From contig JARUPZ010000005.1 in assembly GCA_031213475.1 (NCBI GenBank), forward strand, positions 10,239,260-10,303,259: a stretch of DNA of 64,000 bases. Direction: 5' to 3'. Under the pieces are notes generated by a model. The model made no database searches and was not told where the DNA came from. It was given only the letters and a program-made list of their open reading frames with translations. The position numbers and the translations under genes are program-made. Source of the DNA: Nereocystis luetkeana (taxonomy: Eukaryota > Sar > Phaeophyceae > Laminariales > Laminariaceae). Positions 1 to 18,245 of this stretch are shown one piece after another (the first letter of the stretch is position 1; the number at the start of each line of letters is the position of its first letter).

Positions 1-110
1 GTTCAGAAAAAAAGGGCACGTGTAGCAATGCAGTGACCAAAAACAACCTCGTCAACCATCTATAAACTGGTGACGAGATCATGTTGCGCCGGTTCCGCAC
101 GACTCCGTCA

Positions 111-205
111 CACCCTTTTAGGACTGCAGTCCCGTTTTGGGGACAGACTACTTGGAATCAGTGTGGATTGCCCCCAAAATGAGACTGCAGTTCTAAAAGG
201 GTTAA
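111..205. repeat. Family B MITE, copy 1 (family description)
   Basis: Family B is a ~95-bp hairpin: TTAACCCCTTTAGAACCGCA, then GTCCCGTTTTGGGGACAAAC, a ~15-bp centre, and the complement. Good copies have TTAA at both edges, so either TTAA is the duplicated target (piggyBac style) or TA is. No coding capacity. This copy has a diverged right arm. Confidence 0.82.
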
Positions 206-364
206 CAAGCGTCAAACTCGGAACGCATCATGCATCACACCCATCCCCCACCGATCGTCACGCGGTGGTCGTTGCTGCATGCAGGAACATAGTCGCCGCT
301 TTTTTTTTAATCGCCGACTTTGATCCCTCTGAAGAGGACTCAGGTGACGTTTTTTTTCCCACTA

Positions 365-477
365 TTACCGTGGACCATAGTAAATAGGACCAGATATTGT
401 TAGTAAGAAGAGGTAAATATATACCCTGGTAGGTTTTTGTGTGTACCGTAGGTCCTGTGCACTATGGTCCCCCGAAA
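365..477. repeat. Family A MITE, copy 1 (family description)
   Basis: Family A is a ~105-bp nearly perfect palindrome: TTACGGGGGACCATAG at one end, its complement at the other, and an A/T-rich centre (ATATTTGGTCC, TATGTATACC). Good copies are flanked by TA on both sides, as for Tc1/mariner-type MITEs. There is no coding capacity. This copy has an internal TACCCTGGTA micro-insertion at 422. Confidence 0.85.
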
Positions 478-887
478 TGGTATGGGTACACCACTGGAAC
501 CGTTTTTCTGCTGGTTTTTGTTTTCCCCCCACTCTATTTCCACGTAGTGTGTAGTGTACGAGTGCCCATTTTGAGCCCAGCCCGTGACTAGCCAATCCAC
601 GTTGTACTATCCCCATTTTGGTCTTATCTTCATGTACCACACCAGGTATATACTAGAAAAAATAATCCTATGCTACCTCCAGGTATTTTTTTATCGTGCC
701 TGAACCGTTTTTTTCTGGTGTTGTCTCTGTTTTTGAGGCTCGTCTTTTACTGCTGAAAATGTTATATCATTCTGCTTCCAAGTATTTTTTGTCTCGTGAC
801 TTAAGCCGGTTTTACCGGTCTTATATACGTAATATAGCCTTGAACCTCAAACCGAATGGTCTTTAAATGGGTAAACTATTCATACTA

Positions 888-992
888 TTACGGGGGACCA
901 TAGTTAATAGGACCAAATATTGTTAGTAAAAATGGCTAAATGTGTAGGTTTTTATGCACACCATAGGTCCTATTAACTATGGCCCCCCGTAA
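888..992. repeat. Family A MITE, copy 2
   Basis: Well-preserved termini TTACGGGGGACCATAG...CCCCCCGTAA, flanked by TA. Confidence 0.9.
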
Positions 993-1559
993 TAGAGGCC
1001 TTTTCCCCGGATGGGCTTCAATTAAATGGGTACACACCACTGTTCAGCCAAAAGTGTCCCGCACTATTTTTTCAAGTAACGTGTCTCCTCTAATTGGTAG
1101 CTATAGAATAAAGCGGGTCGCGTGACAGTTTTGTTGCTTGCAAAAAACGTCCTACACTAATTTTAAGTAGTTTAGCCGCCCAAAAATGTAGTAGAGAGGG
1201 AAAAACGCGTGGATCAAAAATGGAATGACGGGTCATGAGCATTGTCACCAACTTGAAAGTAACCCGGCTGCGCAACTCCTCCCTCCCAACCCTCCCTCCT
1301 CCCCCCCCCCCCCCCCTCCTGTTATATACCAGGTATAAGTATAGGTTGGGTTGGCGTCGGTTGGCAACGACACTGCTGTAAAACGTGCCGCTCACTACGT
1401 GAGCTAGACAACCAGGATACGTTTTTTTTTCTTTTTTTTTTTGGCGGTCGCCCACAGCTGGTCGTCGAGTTACATCTTTTGTGCGAGGTGAAGAATCTTT
1501 ACTCCGCACAAGGGGGTTGATCGTATCACGTAGTGTTCATGGTATGGCTCCCAAAAAGC

Positions 1560-1878
1560 AGTTACGTACCTGGTACAGTAGTGCTCCTATTGCTGTCTCT
1601 GGATTTGGCTACACCGGAAATTAAATCGACTCATTGAAGCTGTCATCCATATGCAAGTCCGCCTCACAAGCGGCCCTTGGTAGGATACAGCTCACCCTTC
1701 ATGCGACTCGCCAGACACCTCACGGCGCTTCGCGCTTAATGCAAGCAATGTCTGGCTGGTCGGTGAAAACCCGACATGATCCGTCCGGCATTCTAAGAAT
1801 GCGAGGGTCTATGGTCATACGACTACGGCCATGCATTAGATCGAGTACATCTCTCCTATCGAGTACCCCCCCCCTTCT
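1560..1878 (+). repeat. Family C dispersed element, long copy (family description)
   Basis: Family C is up to ~450 bp. In this orientation it holds GATTTAATTC-type sequence, GCTGTCATCC, CACCCTTCATGCGACTCG, GGCGCTTCGCGC, GGTGAAAACCCGACATG, CCGGCATTGTAGGGATGCGA, GGGTCTATGGTCATACGACT, ACGGCCATGCATGA, GATCGAGTACATCTCTCC and TATCGAGTAC, then a poly(C) run. Short copies always keep the poly(C) end, as expected of elements made by reverse transcription (SINE-like), but I see no protein-coding partner or convincing pol III box. Confidence 0.8.
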
Positions 1879-1931
1879 AGGGCCATACGACTACGGCCAT
1901 GCATGATAATGAGTACCCCCCCCCCCCCCGC
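1876..1931 (+). repeat. Family C, short terminal copy
   Basis: CATACGACTACGGCCATGCA followed by GAGTAC and poly(C). Confidence 0.8.
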
Positions 1932-2019
1932 CGCCGCCGCTGCTATTCTCCGCCCGTCCTGACTATTACGGAAGAACATATATGGACACCTCATGCAAGA
2001 TGGATCATCTACCGATCAT

Positions 2020-2345
2020 ACATATAATCATCTAAATCCGTCATGGCAGATATTTTCCCGATCTGATATGTGTGATATGCATAATCTGTATGATCTAGTT
2101 CATCTTGACGGGTGTGACCCGTCCAATCTGCTTCTGCCATGCTCTAGCACGTGTTTTCGGTACTATGCACAGGTCCTGCACGGCCTCTCGCGGCGCGGCA
2201 TGTGAGAGACTAGATGATACAGATAGATCAGGCGTATCAGATAGATCATATAGGTCATCCCCTATCGGTGCTAGACGTTTCCTGTACATGCAGTCATCAG
2301 AACTAAACCAGGGTGTGCGTATGCAGTAAACGTCGGGGGGTCTGA
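2020..2345 (+). repeat. Dispersed repeat E (three copies in window)
   Basis: Shares CTGTATGATCTAGTTCAT, ATGCACAGGTCCTGCAC, and GATAGATCA blocks with 37120-37415 and 57755-57895. It is rich in GATC palindromes. Function unknown. Confidence 0.65.
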
Positions 2346-2566
2346 TCACCATGTGTTACTGCTGTGTATCTATGAATTACTACTGTACCCGCTACCATGT
2401 ACTACTATGTTATTACTCTACCTCCCGTCATTACAATGATTTTCCTTCCCCCTCTCCTCGTCCTCCTCCCCCCACAACGCGCGTTCGTTTCTTTGTTTCT
2501 TTGTTTTTTTTTGTTTGTGCTGTTTCTTTGGTCCTTTGAATGTTTTGTTTGTGTGTTATCCTTAAG

Positions 2567-8366
<5,800 letters not shown>

Positions 8367-8584
8367 GGAGCCGCCGCTGCCGCCGCCGCCCCCCGCCCCC
8401 CCGAAGGGCTGCTTTTATTTTATCTTATTTTTATTCTGCGTGTTCGTTTCTTATGCCAGTTAGATGGCAGGGCGGACCAGCGTTTTTTTTTTGTGTGTTT
8501 TCTTCAGATCTCCTTGGGACGTACGAGGGGAAAAATTGAGACGATTACACCAACCATTGTGGCCGCTGCGTGATCGTTGAGTGA

Positions 8585-8715
8585 TACAAATGGTTGGTGT
8601 GAGTGTGACAGTGGTTGATGCAAGGAGTCGTACGGGGGGCACTGCGGGGCGCGACATGGATCCTCCTACCTGTGCTGCTTCGCTGCTCGCAGACGATTGG
8701 TGGATTGGTAACACA
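8585..8715 (+). repeat. Dispersed repeat I, second copy
   Basis: ATGGTTGGTGTGAGTGTGAC, AGGAGTCGTACGGGGGGCAC, GCTGCTCGCAGACG. Confidence 0.45.
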
Positions 8716-8861
8716 CGACGTGTTGGCGTTGTTTCGGTCGCTAACTTCAACACTCTCAAACGGCAAAGGGGGTCACAACTCGTTAAATTCATCGGCAGCG
8801 AAAAGTGCGCCGTGGGAGCTCTTCCTTCTTCCTCAGCCTGACCGGAGCGTCGGAAATCGTG

Positions 8862-9180
8862 ATGGGGATATTACGATACGGCGGTTTCGATACGATATCG
8901 ATAAGGTATCGATAGTTACAGGTGAAGATGTAAAATCGATACCTGGTACCGTATTGTGCATTTCGGGTGTTTGTGGTGGATATCGGAATCGCGTTCGATT
9001 TCGATACCATATCGATGCGATATCGGTGCAATACTCGTATCGATATTCAGGAGTGAAAATCTAAAATCGATGCCATTTTGGTATTTTGTGGTGGGTATCG
9101 GAATCGACTTCGATTTCAATACGATAGCGATAGGATATCGATCTTCATAAGTGAAAATATGAAATCGACACGATTTTGGT
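8862..9180 (+). repeat. ATCGAT-rich tandem repeat, block 1
   Basis: About 2.5 units of ~125 bp: GGTGGATATCGGAATCG, TTCGATTTCGATACCATATC, GTGAAAATCTAAAATCGATG. Dense in GATATC and ATCGAT. Confidence 0.75.
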
Positions 9181-9556
9181 TGCGGATTGCCTGGTTTAGT
9201 GCGTTTAGCCTTTTCTCCTTCCGGATAGTTACTTACTTCTTGAGTGAGGTGTCGAAGCCTCTCTACGAGGTGTGGGGTATAGATTTTTTACCTCACTCTG
9301 TGTTGAATAGCCGCATCTTCGATCTCTCTTCCCGATTTTGGGATGATGTGGTCACCATCCTTTCATCGTCGTGTGACCTGCGTTTACGACTATTCAGAGT
9401 GGGCTAATGTGATGGAGTACCACCGTATAGGAACGTACATACCCGTTTGCGAATATTATATGGCTACTCGTACGTGGCGCATCGGGAATCTTCTTTATGG
9501 GAATACTCGGTGTCTGCATACCAGGTTGTGTTTGGTCGACGTCTGGGCTGAGTTGT

Positions 9557-9779
9557 GTTCCCGACGAAGCCCACCTCGCTCACTCGAGCTCTCTGTCTCT
9601 CAACTCACTTGAGGAGCCACAATGAGAAGATCGTGATCCACAAGCAGCGTGCCCTACCCAGGACGTTGTTCCCGACGAAGCCCACCTCGCTCACTCGAGC
9701 TCTCTGTCTCTCAACTCACTTGAGGAGCCGCAATGAGAAGATCGTGATCCACAAGCAGCGTGCCCTACCCAACACGGTA
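9557..9779 (+). repeat. 111-bp direct duplication
   Basis: TTCCCGACGAAGCCCACCTC recurs 111 bp later with one or two differences; it separates the two ATCGAT-rich blocks. Confidence 0.92.
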
Positions 9780-9824
9780 ACCCCTGTGCCTCTCCCCAGC
9801 TTTTATCTCTGCAGCTTCTTGACA

Positions 9825-10330
9825 CGTTGTGGTGGATATCGGAATCGGGTTCGATACAATATCGATATCGGAATCGAGTTCGATACTATTTCGATATTGT
9901 CATCAAGTCCGATGCGATATCGATATCGGAGTTGTAGTGGATATCGAAATCGGTTTCGATACGATATCGATCTTCTCAGGGGAAGCATCAGATCGATGCG
10001 ATGTCGATATGTAGTCGATATGTTGGTAATAGTGGTGGATATCGATATCGGAGTCGAATTCGATGCGATGCCGATAAGTATCAGATCAAACCAACGCACT
10101 ATACCTCGGTTTCTACGACAGTGATATATATCAAACGAGAGTCGAGTGCGACACGGCGGTATCGATAGACGAAGGATCTCGTGTGATGTGTACGGTCTCG
10201 ATGTACGATACGGGTAGCTCGCAACTTGAATTACAAACACGGGGGTGCCAGGGGGTCGAGAGCGAAGCGCGTCCTATACGATATCATGTATTACGATAAT
10301 AATTCCGATATTTCGATATATTGAACGAAA
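9825..10330 (+). repeat. ATCGAT-rich tandem repeat, block 2
   Basis: The same GGTGGATATCGGAATCGGGT phrase as block 1 but with shorter, more irregular units. Confidence 0.7.
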
Positions 10331-10624
10331 ACCAAGTGGCTTTTTCCACGCCTTTTCACTAGAGTAACGAAATTGCTCTGTGCGGTATTCACGTGAGCAA
10401 CGAGAATGCTTTCTCCGGAATTCGCTTTTTGCATAGCGACAGTTTTTACTTCGGAGTTCACGTGATCAATGAACAGGGCTACGTATGACGAACTTGAGCA
10501 TCGATAGCGCTTGCGTACTCACTTTTTAACGCCAAATATTCTCAATCGGGACATTGGCGCGTGCCACGTATGGGCTATAGCACTTTTTTGCCGTATGAGG
10601 CTCTCAACTGAGCAACTACCCTAT

Positions 10625-11450
10625 AGGGCATGCGCTAGCACCCAACAAGGCGCACCTTATCACCCAGTACGAACGGCATACCAGGTATGCCTCATCCCCC
10701 CGTAAGGTATGCCTTACCTACCCAACAAGGAATGCCTTCTTACCCAGGAAAACATGCCTTCTTACCCAGGAAGACATGCCTTATTGCCCAATAAGGCATA
10801 CCTTATCTACCTAACAAAGCATGCCTTATCTGCCCAATATGGCGTGCCTGATCACATAAACAAGGCATGCCTCATCACCCAGTAAGGCATGCGATATCAC
10901 CCAATAAGGCATGCCTCATCACCCAATAGTACATGCCTCATCCCCTAATATGGTATGCCTTATCCCTCAATAATGCATGCCTGACCACCCAGCTAGGCAT
11001 GCCTTTCCACCCAATAAAGCAAGCCTTATCACCCAACAAGACATGTCTTGTCTCCCCAATGAAGCATGTGTTATCACCCATCAATGCATCCAATAAGGCA
11101 TGACCTACCACCCAACAATATGTGCCTCATCACCCACAAAAACATGCCTTGCCTACCCAATAAGGCATGCATTAAATTATCTACCCATAGATACCTGTCT
11201 TATCTCCCTCAAAGGTATGCGTAATCACCCAGTATTGCATGCTTATCATCCAATAAGACATGCTGCACCACCCAACAAAATGCATGCCTTATCTACCCAA
11301 TAACGCTTGCCTTATCACCCACTAAGGCGTGCTTCACCACCCAATAAGCCATATACCCTAATCACCCAATTGAGGTATGCCTCACCACCCAATAAGGCAT
11401 GTCCTAATCACCCAATTGAACTGCCTGGTCACCCAACCAGGCAAGCCTCA
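10625..11450 (+). repeat. Degenerate ~21-23-bp tandem array with GGCATGCC palindrome
   Basis: About 36 units of the type AAGGCATGCCTTATCACCCA, strongly diverged. No spacer/repeat pattern and no cas genes, so not CRISPR. Confidence 0.85.
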
Positions 11451-12884
11451 TCGCTGGAATACCATTAATTTGTTTGTTACGATAATGAGCTGGGGCATGA
11501 GAATAAAATTGTCCCTTGGGTTGCACATTCATTCATTCTTTCTCGAGGTCATTTTCCGCGTGTTTGTGTGTATACCACGTATCACTCTCTCCCGAATAAT
11601 AAGAGGGCTTGCAGACAAATTTCAAGACGAACGCTCATCATACTCAGGGGCAGAGATAGAGCTCCTCGAACGAGGAGCGTCGAAAAACCAAGTGTACCTG
11701 TGAGGGTGCTACCTTCTGAGGCTATACGGGTAAAATATCGATCGATTACCCAGCCCAGGGTAAATAAATCCTTATACCGCTTCGTTTCGACACCTACCTG
11801 GGGAACCAGGGAAGTTTGTTTTGAGGGACGCACGCGCGCAAGCGTTTCAATAAAAGAGAAACATTCGAAGTCAGATTCGAACCCGTGTCCTCGACGGTCG
11901 CAGCATGCCTCCGCTTTTGTATACAGTAGCACTGACACCACGTGACACGCTCTGACCCTTGGCCGAGCAAGTTGTGCCGAGTGTATTCCTCAACCCACCC
12001 GCTACCTACCCACCATATGCTCGGAAGGCACTGGTACGTATATATATGGGTTTTTGAGTCGAACATCACAGCACTCTCCTCACGACAAACACCTCCAGGG
12101 GGGCAACTACTCCCAAACAAACTGATCTACAGCCTCCTTAACTGGTACGAAGTAGATAACACTGACTGTGAGTTGGCTGGCTATTGCAACTAAGTCGCCG
12201 ACCATGAATAGTTTTTTTTGGGGGGGGGTTGGCTCCAAATAGGTAGGGAATAATTATTGTAGTTGTAGCGCCCGGTAATTTGGGGGAGGTTCTGTTTTTT
12301 GTTTTTGTTTTTTTTCTTGTATCTGACTGTGGAGCCGGGTTCGTTTCGTGGCCCGACGTGCTTTCGTTATTTGTTGAGAAAAAAGTAAGTCAGTCCGTTG
12401 GCTTTATTTTCGCCATCTAACTTGAACAAGAAAAAATCTGACGGGGAGAACACACCGCGATATTCAGAACGAAGTATGGTGTGTGTACACATACATACGG
12501 GGGGGATAGTGCGGTCTTTGGGTCCACCGTGTGTTCTGATTACCATGATATGGCACCCTTTTTTTATCAGTCTGGTCGTAAAATTGAGGGGTATTTAGTT
12601 CAATTGCGCGACGGGAGAAAGGACCGAAGTCTCCTCGCGAAAAAAGGAAGGCACGGACCGTAGAAGAAGTGGGGAGGGGGGGGGAGGAGGGCCTGCTATG
12701 TAGTCCCCGATCTGAGTTACGACCGAGAGGGAGAGAGGAAAAAAGGGCGAATCTAATACATACTAAGGGGAAAACTGAATAAAGGTTGGCCGTGAAATGA
12801 AAAATGTGTCTTGTAGTTACGACTAGACTCTGGTAGTCGTGTGGTCCCCACGTGGCCAGCCCTACAGACTGCCTTACTCACTGC
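11451..12884. other. Intergenic, no gene recognised
   Basis: Unique-looking DNA. The minus strand at about 11870-11935 has a GGGTTCGAATC box-B-like word but no cloverleaf. The segment 12660-12730 resembles the distal end of family C (CTGCTATGTAGTCCCCGATC). Confidence 0.5.
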
Positions 12885-13155
12885 TCACTGATTGGCTGAC
12901 TGACTGCTCACAGCCCTACTGAGTGGCTGACTGACTGCTCACAGCCCTACTGAGTGGCTGGCTGGCTACTCACAGCCCTACTGATTGGCTGACTGACTGT
13001 TCACAGCCCTACTGAGTGGCTGACTGACATCTCACAGCCCTACTGAGTGGCTGGCTGGCTACTCACAGCCCTACTGATTGGCTGGCTGGCTACTCACAGC
13101 CCTACTGATTGCCTCGCTGGCTACTCACAGCCCTACTGATTGCCTGACTGACTAC
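12885..13155 (+). repeat. 31-bp tandem array
   Basis: About 8-9 units of CACAGCCCTACTGAGTGGCT plus GACTGACTGCT; variants swap ATTGGCTG and GAGTGGCT. Confidence 0.92.
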
Positions 13156-15500
13156 CAGTTTCTGGCTTCGTCTACACGGGCAGTATATAGTGCCTACCAC
13201 GTTTTAAACGATACCAGTTGATTGGTCTAATTCTGAAGTTTCGGGATGTTTTATTGGCCGACAAACACATATGTACACCCTGCTCCCGATTGGAACCTGT
13301 GATCCCACCCGGACCTGAGCCCTCCGAACCGGCCCTGGGTATTACCCAGTGATGCACTGCGGACTCTATCAGAAAAAACGCATGGTTTCCGTCCTTAAGT
13401 CCTCACTTCTCGTTGACCCCGGGCATGAATCTCGCCGGTTTCCCATTTTTTTCCTTCTGTCTTCTGATCCCTGGAGCCGGGGAATTGCTAGCAGAATATA
13501 ATCGTTCCGCGTCCGTCCGTCCGTCGGTCCTGTCTTCTCGTTGGCGTCAGGCATGACTCTACAGTAGCCGATTTTTCCTTTTTTCACGGGTGCCTTGTGA
13601 TTCCCCCGTCCTTCGGCCTAGAAAATAGGACCACATTTTCTGGTCGGGATTCAAAATTCCAACCCCCGCTTGGACGCTGGCGTGGAAATCAATCGTGGAT
13701 GATAGTATCGGCCAACTCGGTAAACATTCGTGGATAATAATATCATCGGCCAACTCGGCAAATACCATACCTGGTACGAGCAAAATGGCATCAGCTAGTT
13801 GCCGGTACAATGTCAAGGCCAAGTAACAGAGGGGTTTAGAGTTGATCACCCTCAGTCGAAACACCACCAGATCCCGGCATACATAGCAAGCGAACCCCCT
13901 GGAGCTATATATGCTGCAGCGACTCGGCGCCGAGGATCAAGGGCGCACCTGGCGGCTGGAGAGCCCCCCCTGAACCGACGATAGTTCATTGTCGGGCAGG
14001 GGGGGGGTTACAACGCAGGCCCGCCAATGGGGGGTCGCATACGCTGTTACCGGGCTTCGCCCGGAATGCCCGTTTTGCACCGACGATAGTTATGCGTCGG
14101 GCAGGGGGGGGTTGCTGCAGGGCGATGGGGCGATGTGGTTAATACTTGCTGTGAAACGTAGCGACTGTCGTGGTCAGTGTTTCCTGGAGGGTCTGCTGTC
14201 AGAGCAGAGGTCGAGCAGATCGATGCGCACCGCTAGAATCACCGAGTCTGGAGGATGAGGTTCCGACATCAGAACGCCATTGGTGCCTGTGGGAAGCCGA
14301 AGGCAAAATCTACCGTGACGCGGGCACCAACGCCTGGGTTTCAGTCAAAACTACCCGAAACATGAACGATCAAAGCCCAACCCCCATGCCCACTGTCGAA
14401 CGATATGTCCGTTGTCCACGTGTCCACCTGTCTGTGGATATCGCCAGCAACGCGCCTGCTTTTCGTTTACCAAGGCGTTGCTCGTCCAACATGGGAGCTG
14501 GCACGAGGCTCTCCCCTCCAAAAAAAACTCAAGAAAACCAGGTGAGTCCTCTAGTCGTCTCGGGGGCTGCCCGAGACCTCACGCTACTGTGACAGCTAAC
14601 ACAGGCTCAAACAAGAAAGTGCAGTGAAAGATATCCAAAATATTATCGGTGCTCAAAAATACATGCAGTCCTGTCATGGCGTGACACAGTCCAAGCGTGG
14701 GCACAGGTCCATGGTTCGCCCTGTGTATCGTGGCCCCCGGTCTATAAAACATGTGCTCCCGGCCGCGTGGGGGATAACTGCAAACCAATAAATAGCTGCC
14801 TCCGCTCAAAACAAGAGAGGTGTACCGACGAACAGTCAAATACCTGCCTCCGCGGTACATACAGTTCTTCCGACGAAAATGGTTGATACTGACCTCTGCG
14901 ACTCTTACAAATCTACCGACGTACCAGCCAATACATGCCTGCGCGACACACAAAGATCTGGTCAGTCGGTGAGTGCCTGCCTCCATGCTGGATGCAGGTC
15001 TACCGACAGATAGGCCTCCGCGCCATATACCGACGAAGAACAGTCCTCCGATGTTCATGCAGGATGGTGCGTAACAATAATGCTGGAAATAACAGTACAC
15101 GTCCTTTACGGAAAAGATACGATTCATACACGTGCTACTTTTACGCTTGCAGCAAAGGTAGTGGAAAGCTAGGTTTCATATGAGACAGAGAGCAGCGACT
15201 TCGACTTGCTACTGCTACAGACAGGCAACGTGCGCGCCCGAATTAGCACGAGCGAGAACAAAGGCAGAGGACCGAACCAAGCCCTCTCATAAAATATCGC
15301 TGACATGTACCACCAGGTAGGGAATGCCGATGTCTGAAAATACCGTTGGCATGCAATATCGTCTCGCCAACCCGAATTGAACTAATAGGATAATACTCGT
15401 ACCCGTTGACCTGAAATATCGTCTACCAACACGAGTTGTGCATGTACTGCGATACACAGCAGCACACCGAAAAATACCCCCATCAAATAAAAAATGGAGG
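13156..15500. other. Intergenic, no gene recognised
   Basis: Contains a small repeat (CGGCCAACTCGG at 13705 and 13752), GTCGGGCAGGGGGG at 13990 and 14095, and an open stretch 14170-14592 on the plus strand reading EAEGKIYRDAGTNAWVSV, which I cannot assign to a family. Confidence 0.45.
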
Positions 15501-15597
15501 TTAACCCCTTTAGAACCGCAGTCCCGTTTTGGGAACAAACCACTCAAATTTCAAGTATTTTGTCCCCAAAACGGGACTGGGGCTCTAAAGGGGTTAA
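15501..15597. repeat. Family B MITE
   Basis: Near-consensus copy with TTAA at both edges. Confidence 0.92.
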
Positions 15598-15734
15598 TAT
15601 GCAGACGAGAACACCACAGAGAGAGAAATGCCCTATGGTATCCATACATGACACGACATCAACTCGAGCGAAACTACAGACTGAGCACGCCAGGAGCTAA
15701 CGTACCGGCGGGAGCAAAAAAGAAGCGGAGAGGA

Positions 15735-15985
15735 AGCGGGTCTGAGCTAAATGCTCACGGCACCGTTGTCAACACTACTGCCACAGCGGCAGATCAACCG
15801 CGCAGAGTCAACACCGCAGGGACAACCGCGCAGATCAACGCTGCAGACCGACAACGCTGACGAAACACTGCCGAAATAACATCGCAAATCAACATCGCAG
15901 ATCAGCACTGAATTGATAACAGAGAATTGATCAACGCCGCAGACCAACATCGCACATCAACACCGCAGATCAACAACGCAGATTC
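15735..15985 (+). repeat. Degenerate 15-bp-scale array
   Basis: Repeats of CAGATCAACACCGCAG and close variants. Confidence 0.7.
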
Positions 15986-16009
15986 ACACTGCAGCAGAGG
16001 CGTTCTACG

Positions 16010-16215
16010 ATAGAGGTTCACCTTCATTTTTCTGAGGCGCCCCACTAAGGAGCTCCATACCTCACCCGAAAACTGACTTCAGCAAAAATCGAAATGCATC
16101 GCGGCAGATAATCCCATGGCCCAAGTCTACAATTTTTCTCTTTTTTTTAAATCAAGATTGGTATTCCGACGATTTGGGGTTGAGGAACTCCGTCTTTCAG
16201 AAACAAAATAGCGGT
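16010..16215 (-). repeat. Dispersed repeat G, first copy
   Basis: The reverse complement aligns with 43425-43620: CGGAGTTCCTCAACCCC, GGCCATGGGATTATC, TCAGTTTTCGGGTGAGGTAT, GGAGCTCCTTA. Confidence 0.65.
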
Positions 16216-16295
16216 AATCTGCTACCTCTATCGTAGAACGGGTCAGCAGAGTTAACCCCCCCCCCCCCCCCACTCCTGAATCAACACTACTACTA

Positions 16296-16402
16296 TTACC
16301 GGGGGGCCATAGTTAACAGGACCAAATATTGTTAGTAAAAATGGTTAAACATACAGGTTTTTATGTATACCATAGGCCCTGTTAACTATGGCCCCCCGCA
16401 AA
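16296..16402. repeat. Family A MITE, copy 7
   Basis: GGGGGGCC variant of the terminus; serves as an uninterrupted reference for the micro-insertion sites. Confidence 0.88.
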
Positions 16403-17844
16403 TACTAATACCATTAATAGTAAAACTGCAGACGAACATTTCAAGTCCCCTCACGTCAGTACTATTAGTAGCGCAAAAGTGGCGTCACAGCCACAGCACC
16501 AGGGTGAGTGACTGCAACCATCTGCTCTCACAACCGACACACATCAGCTGGTATGATTAGTACTACTGCTTGTGGCGCAAATCCCACCGGCCAACAAAAA
16601 ACGGGTCGCAAGTCTTTTATTTCGTTGCCGCAAAACTCGCTAGGCACATGTTTCAAGTGTTTTTACTTTTGATGTGGTAAAAGCTCGGAAGGTACGAGTA
16701 CATTAACTTTGTTTTGAGCAGTTTTGCAAAAAACAATCGCAAAAAAAAAAACGCAAAAAAAAAAAAAAACACACAAACTGGTGTGAACAAAGATCACTCT
16801 CAAAAAGGACTTTGTTTTGGACGAAAAGTCGTAACTGTTTTCTTCATCAATCAGAAGTGCCACTCCAAAAGCAGCTCACATTTATGTATGTGCCTCCCGC
16901 CCTTTTCCTGTTTTCGGCTTCCAGCCTCTCTCTATCCCCTCACTTTCTGCGGTCTTGTTGAAAGCTCCTACACGCTTTCTTTTCACCAAGAAACTAAGGT
17001 AGATGGCACGTCACGGTCTACCGCGGCCTCAGCGAGAGATAACAGCAGTGCCCAAGGCAAAACTATTTTTATTGCACCATCGGAACACCACCACCACCAC
17101 CACCACCACCACAAAGCAGTGGCCCAGGCTGCTTCTTAGGCGTGGCTAAGGGACACACAAAAAAAAATAGAGTCCCCGACGACCGAGCTACACTTCCATA
17201 ACGTATACAGCACACCGCCATCAAAAAGACGCTTGGAAAACGTACCGCGACGTACCCACCGCAAGAGCACCTCACACACCAACACAGGTAGTTCCTAAAA
17301 ATCGCGTGAGAAAAAACCGACAAAATACCCATGATACAGCAGGAGGCAGGAAGCAAAAAAGAAAAAAAAAAACCACACACACACGAACACATCACAAGCC
17401 CGGGAGACCACAAAAAAAACGCGGAATTGGAAATTCCGAAGAACGCCCCTGCAAGGACGGTTTATAAGGCCGTACTGGTGCCCTGTAGACGGCTATGTTA
17501 CTATCAATGCCACATATATACTATACTCCGACCGGGAGTATGAGCTCCGTTTGATAGTACTTTCAGATTTAACATGGGGCTTGTATTGGACGCATACAAG
17601 ACACCCCGCGGGTTGAATTTTCGAACGAAGTTCCTCCAAAAAGAAGGAGGGGGGGGGGGGGGGGGACACGCAACCCACAACCCAGAATGGTGGTGGCTTT
17701 GGGAAAAAAAAAAAAAAAATGCATGATAATTAAGAAACATTCCCGACGCATCGCTCGCTCGCTCGTCGGCGTTTGTCGCGCGCTCTCCGTTATTGTTGCC
17801 GAGGAAATTTCCTTGGAAAATTCGTCCGAGGGAGGGGGGTTTGG

Positions 17845-17960
17845 TATCCTATCACCCGGGTGTGGCACCCTCTCACCCGGGTGCGGTATCCTATCACCCG
17901 GGTGTGGTATCCTATCACCCGGGTGTGCTATCCTATCACCCAGGCGTGCTATCTTCTCAC
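17845..17960 (+). repeat. 21-bp tandem array
   Basis: Six units of GGTATCCTATCACCCGGGTG(T); contains the SmaI-like palindrome CCCGGG. Confidence 0.92.
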
Positions 17961-18079
17961 ACGTGAGCAGTATGTACGGTAATAAAAGTGCACATATCAT
18001 ACCTAATAAACGTGCGTCCACCCGGGGGAAAAAAACATTTTAAAAGTTTCTAAATATGTGCACGAACACACTCCCTGAA

Positions 18080-18245
18080 TGACCCCCTTCGTCTTCAGAT
18101 CTAGTCCCCCTCTTACGAGGGGCGTCATTCCTGCATGAGGCCATCTAGAACCCGTACTGAGTACGCGCGATGGAAGTATCACGTACAACTCGGGAACACG
18201 AGTTTCGGCGACATCCTCGATCTCACAGCTCCATTTCTTTTCTTA
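18080..18245 (+). repeat. Dispersed repeat F, first copy
   Basis: Aligns with 57265-57420: CATGAGGCCAT, CGCGATGGAAGTATCACG, ACGAGTTTCGGCGACATCCT CG-type blocks. Non-coding, function unknown. Confidence 0.5.

Larger units (their letters stand above)
1..1559. other. Upstream MTN intron or 5' flank
   Basis: Holds one family B copy and two family A copies, a 15-bp C run near 1302-1316 and T runs near 1425-1440. I searched all frames for the missing N-terminal MTN motifs and saw none. Confidence 0.6.

Noticed and set aside
10625-11450. CRISPR-like repeat array
   Set aside because: Units are contiguous, without spacers, diverged, and in a eukaryotic context.
11865-11935. Box-B-like GGGTTCGAATC on the minus strand
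   Set aside because: No cloverleaf and no second copy to support a SINE.
14170-14592. Possible exon reading EAEGKIYRDAGTNAWVSVKT
   Set aside because: A donor-like site follows, but there is no recognisable family and no neighbouring exon; left as unassigned.
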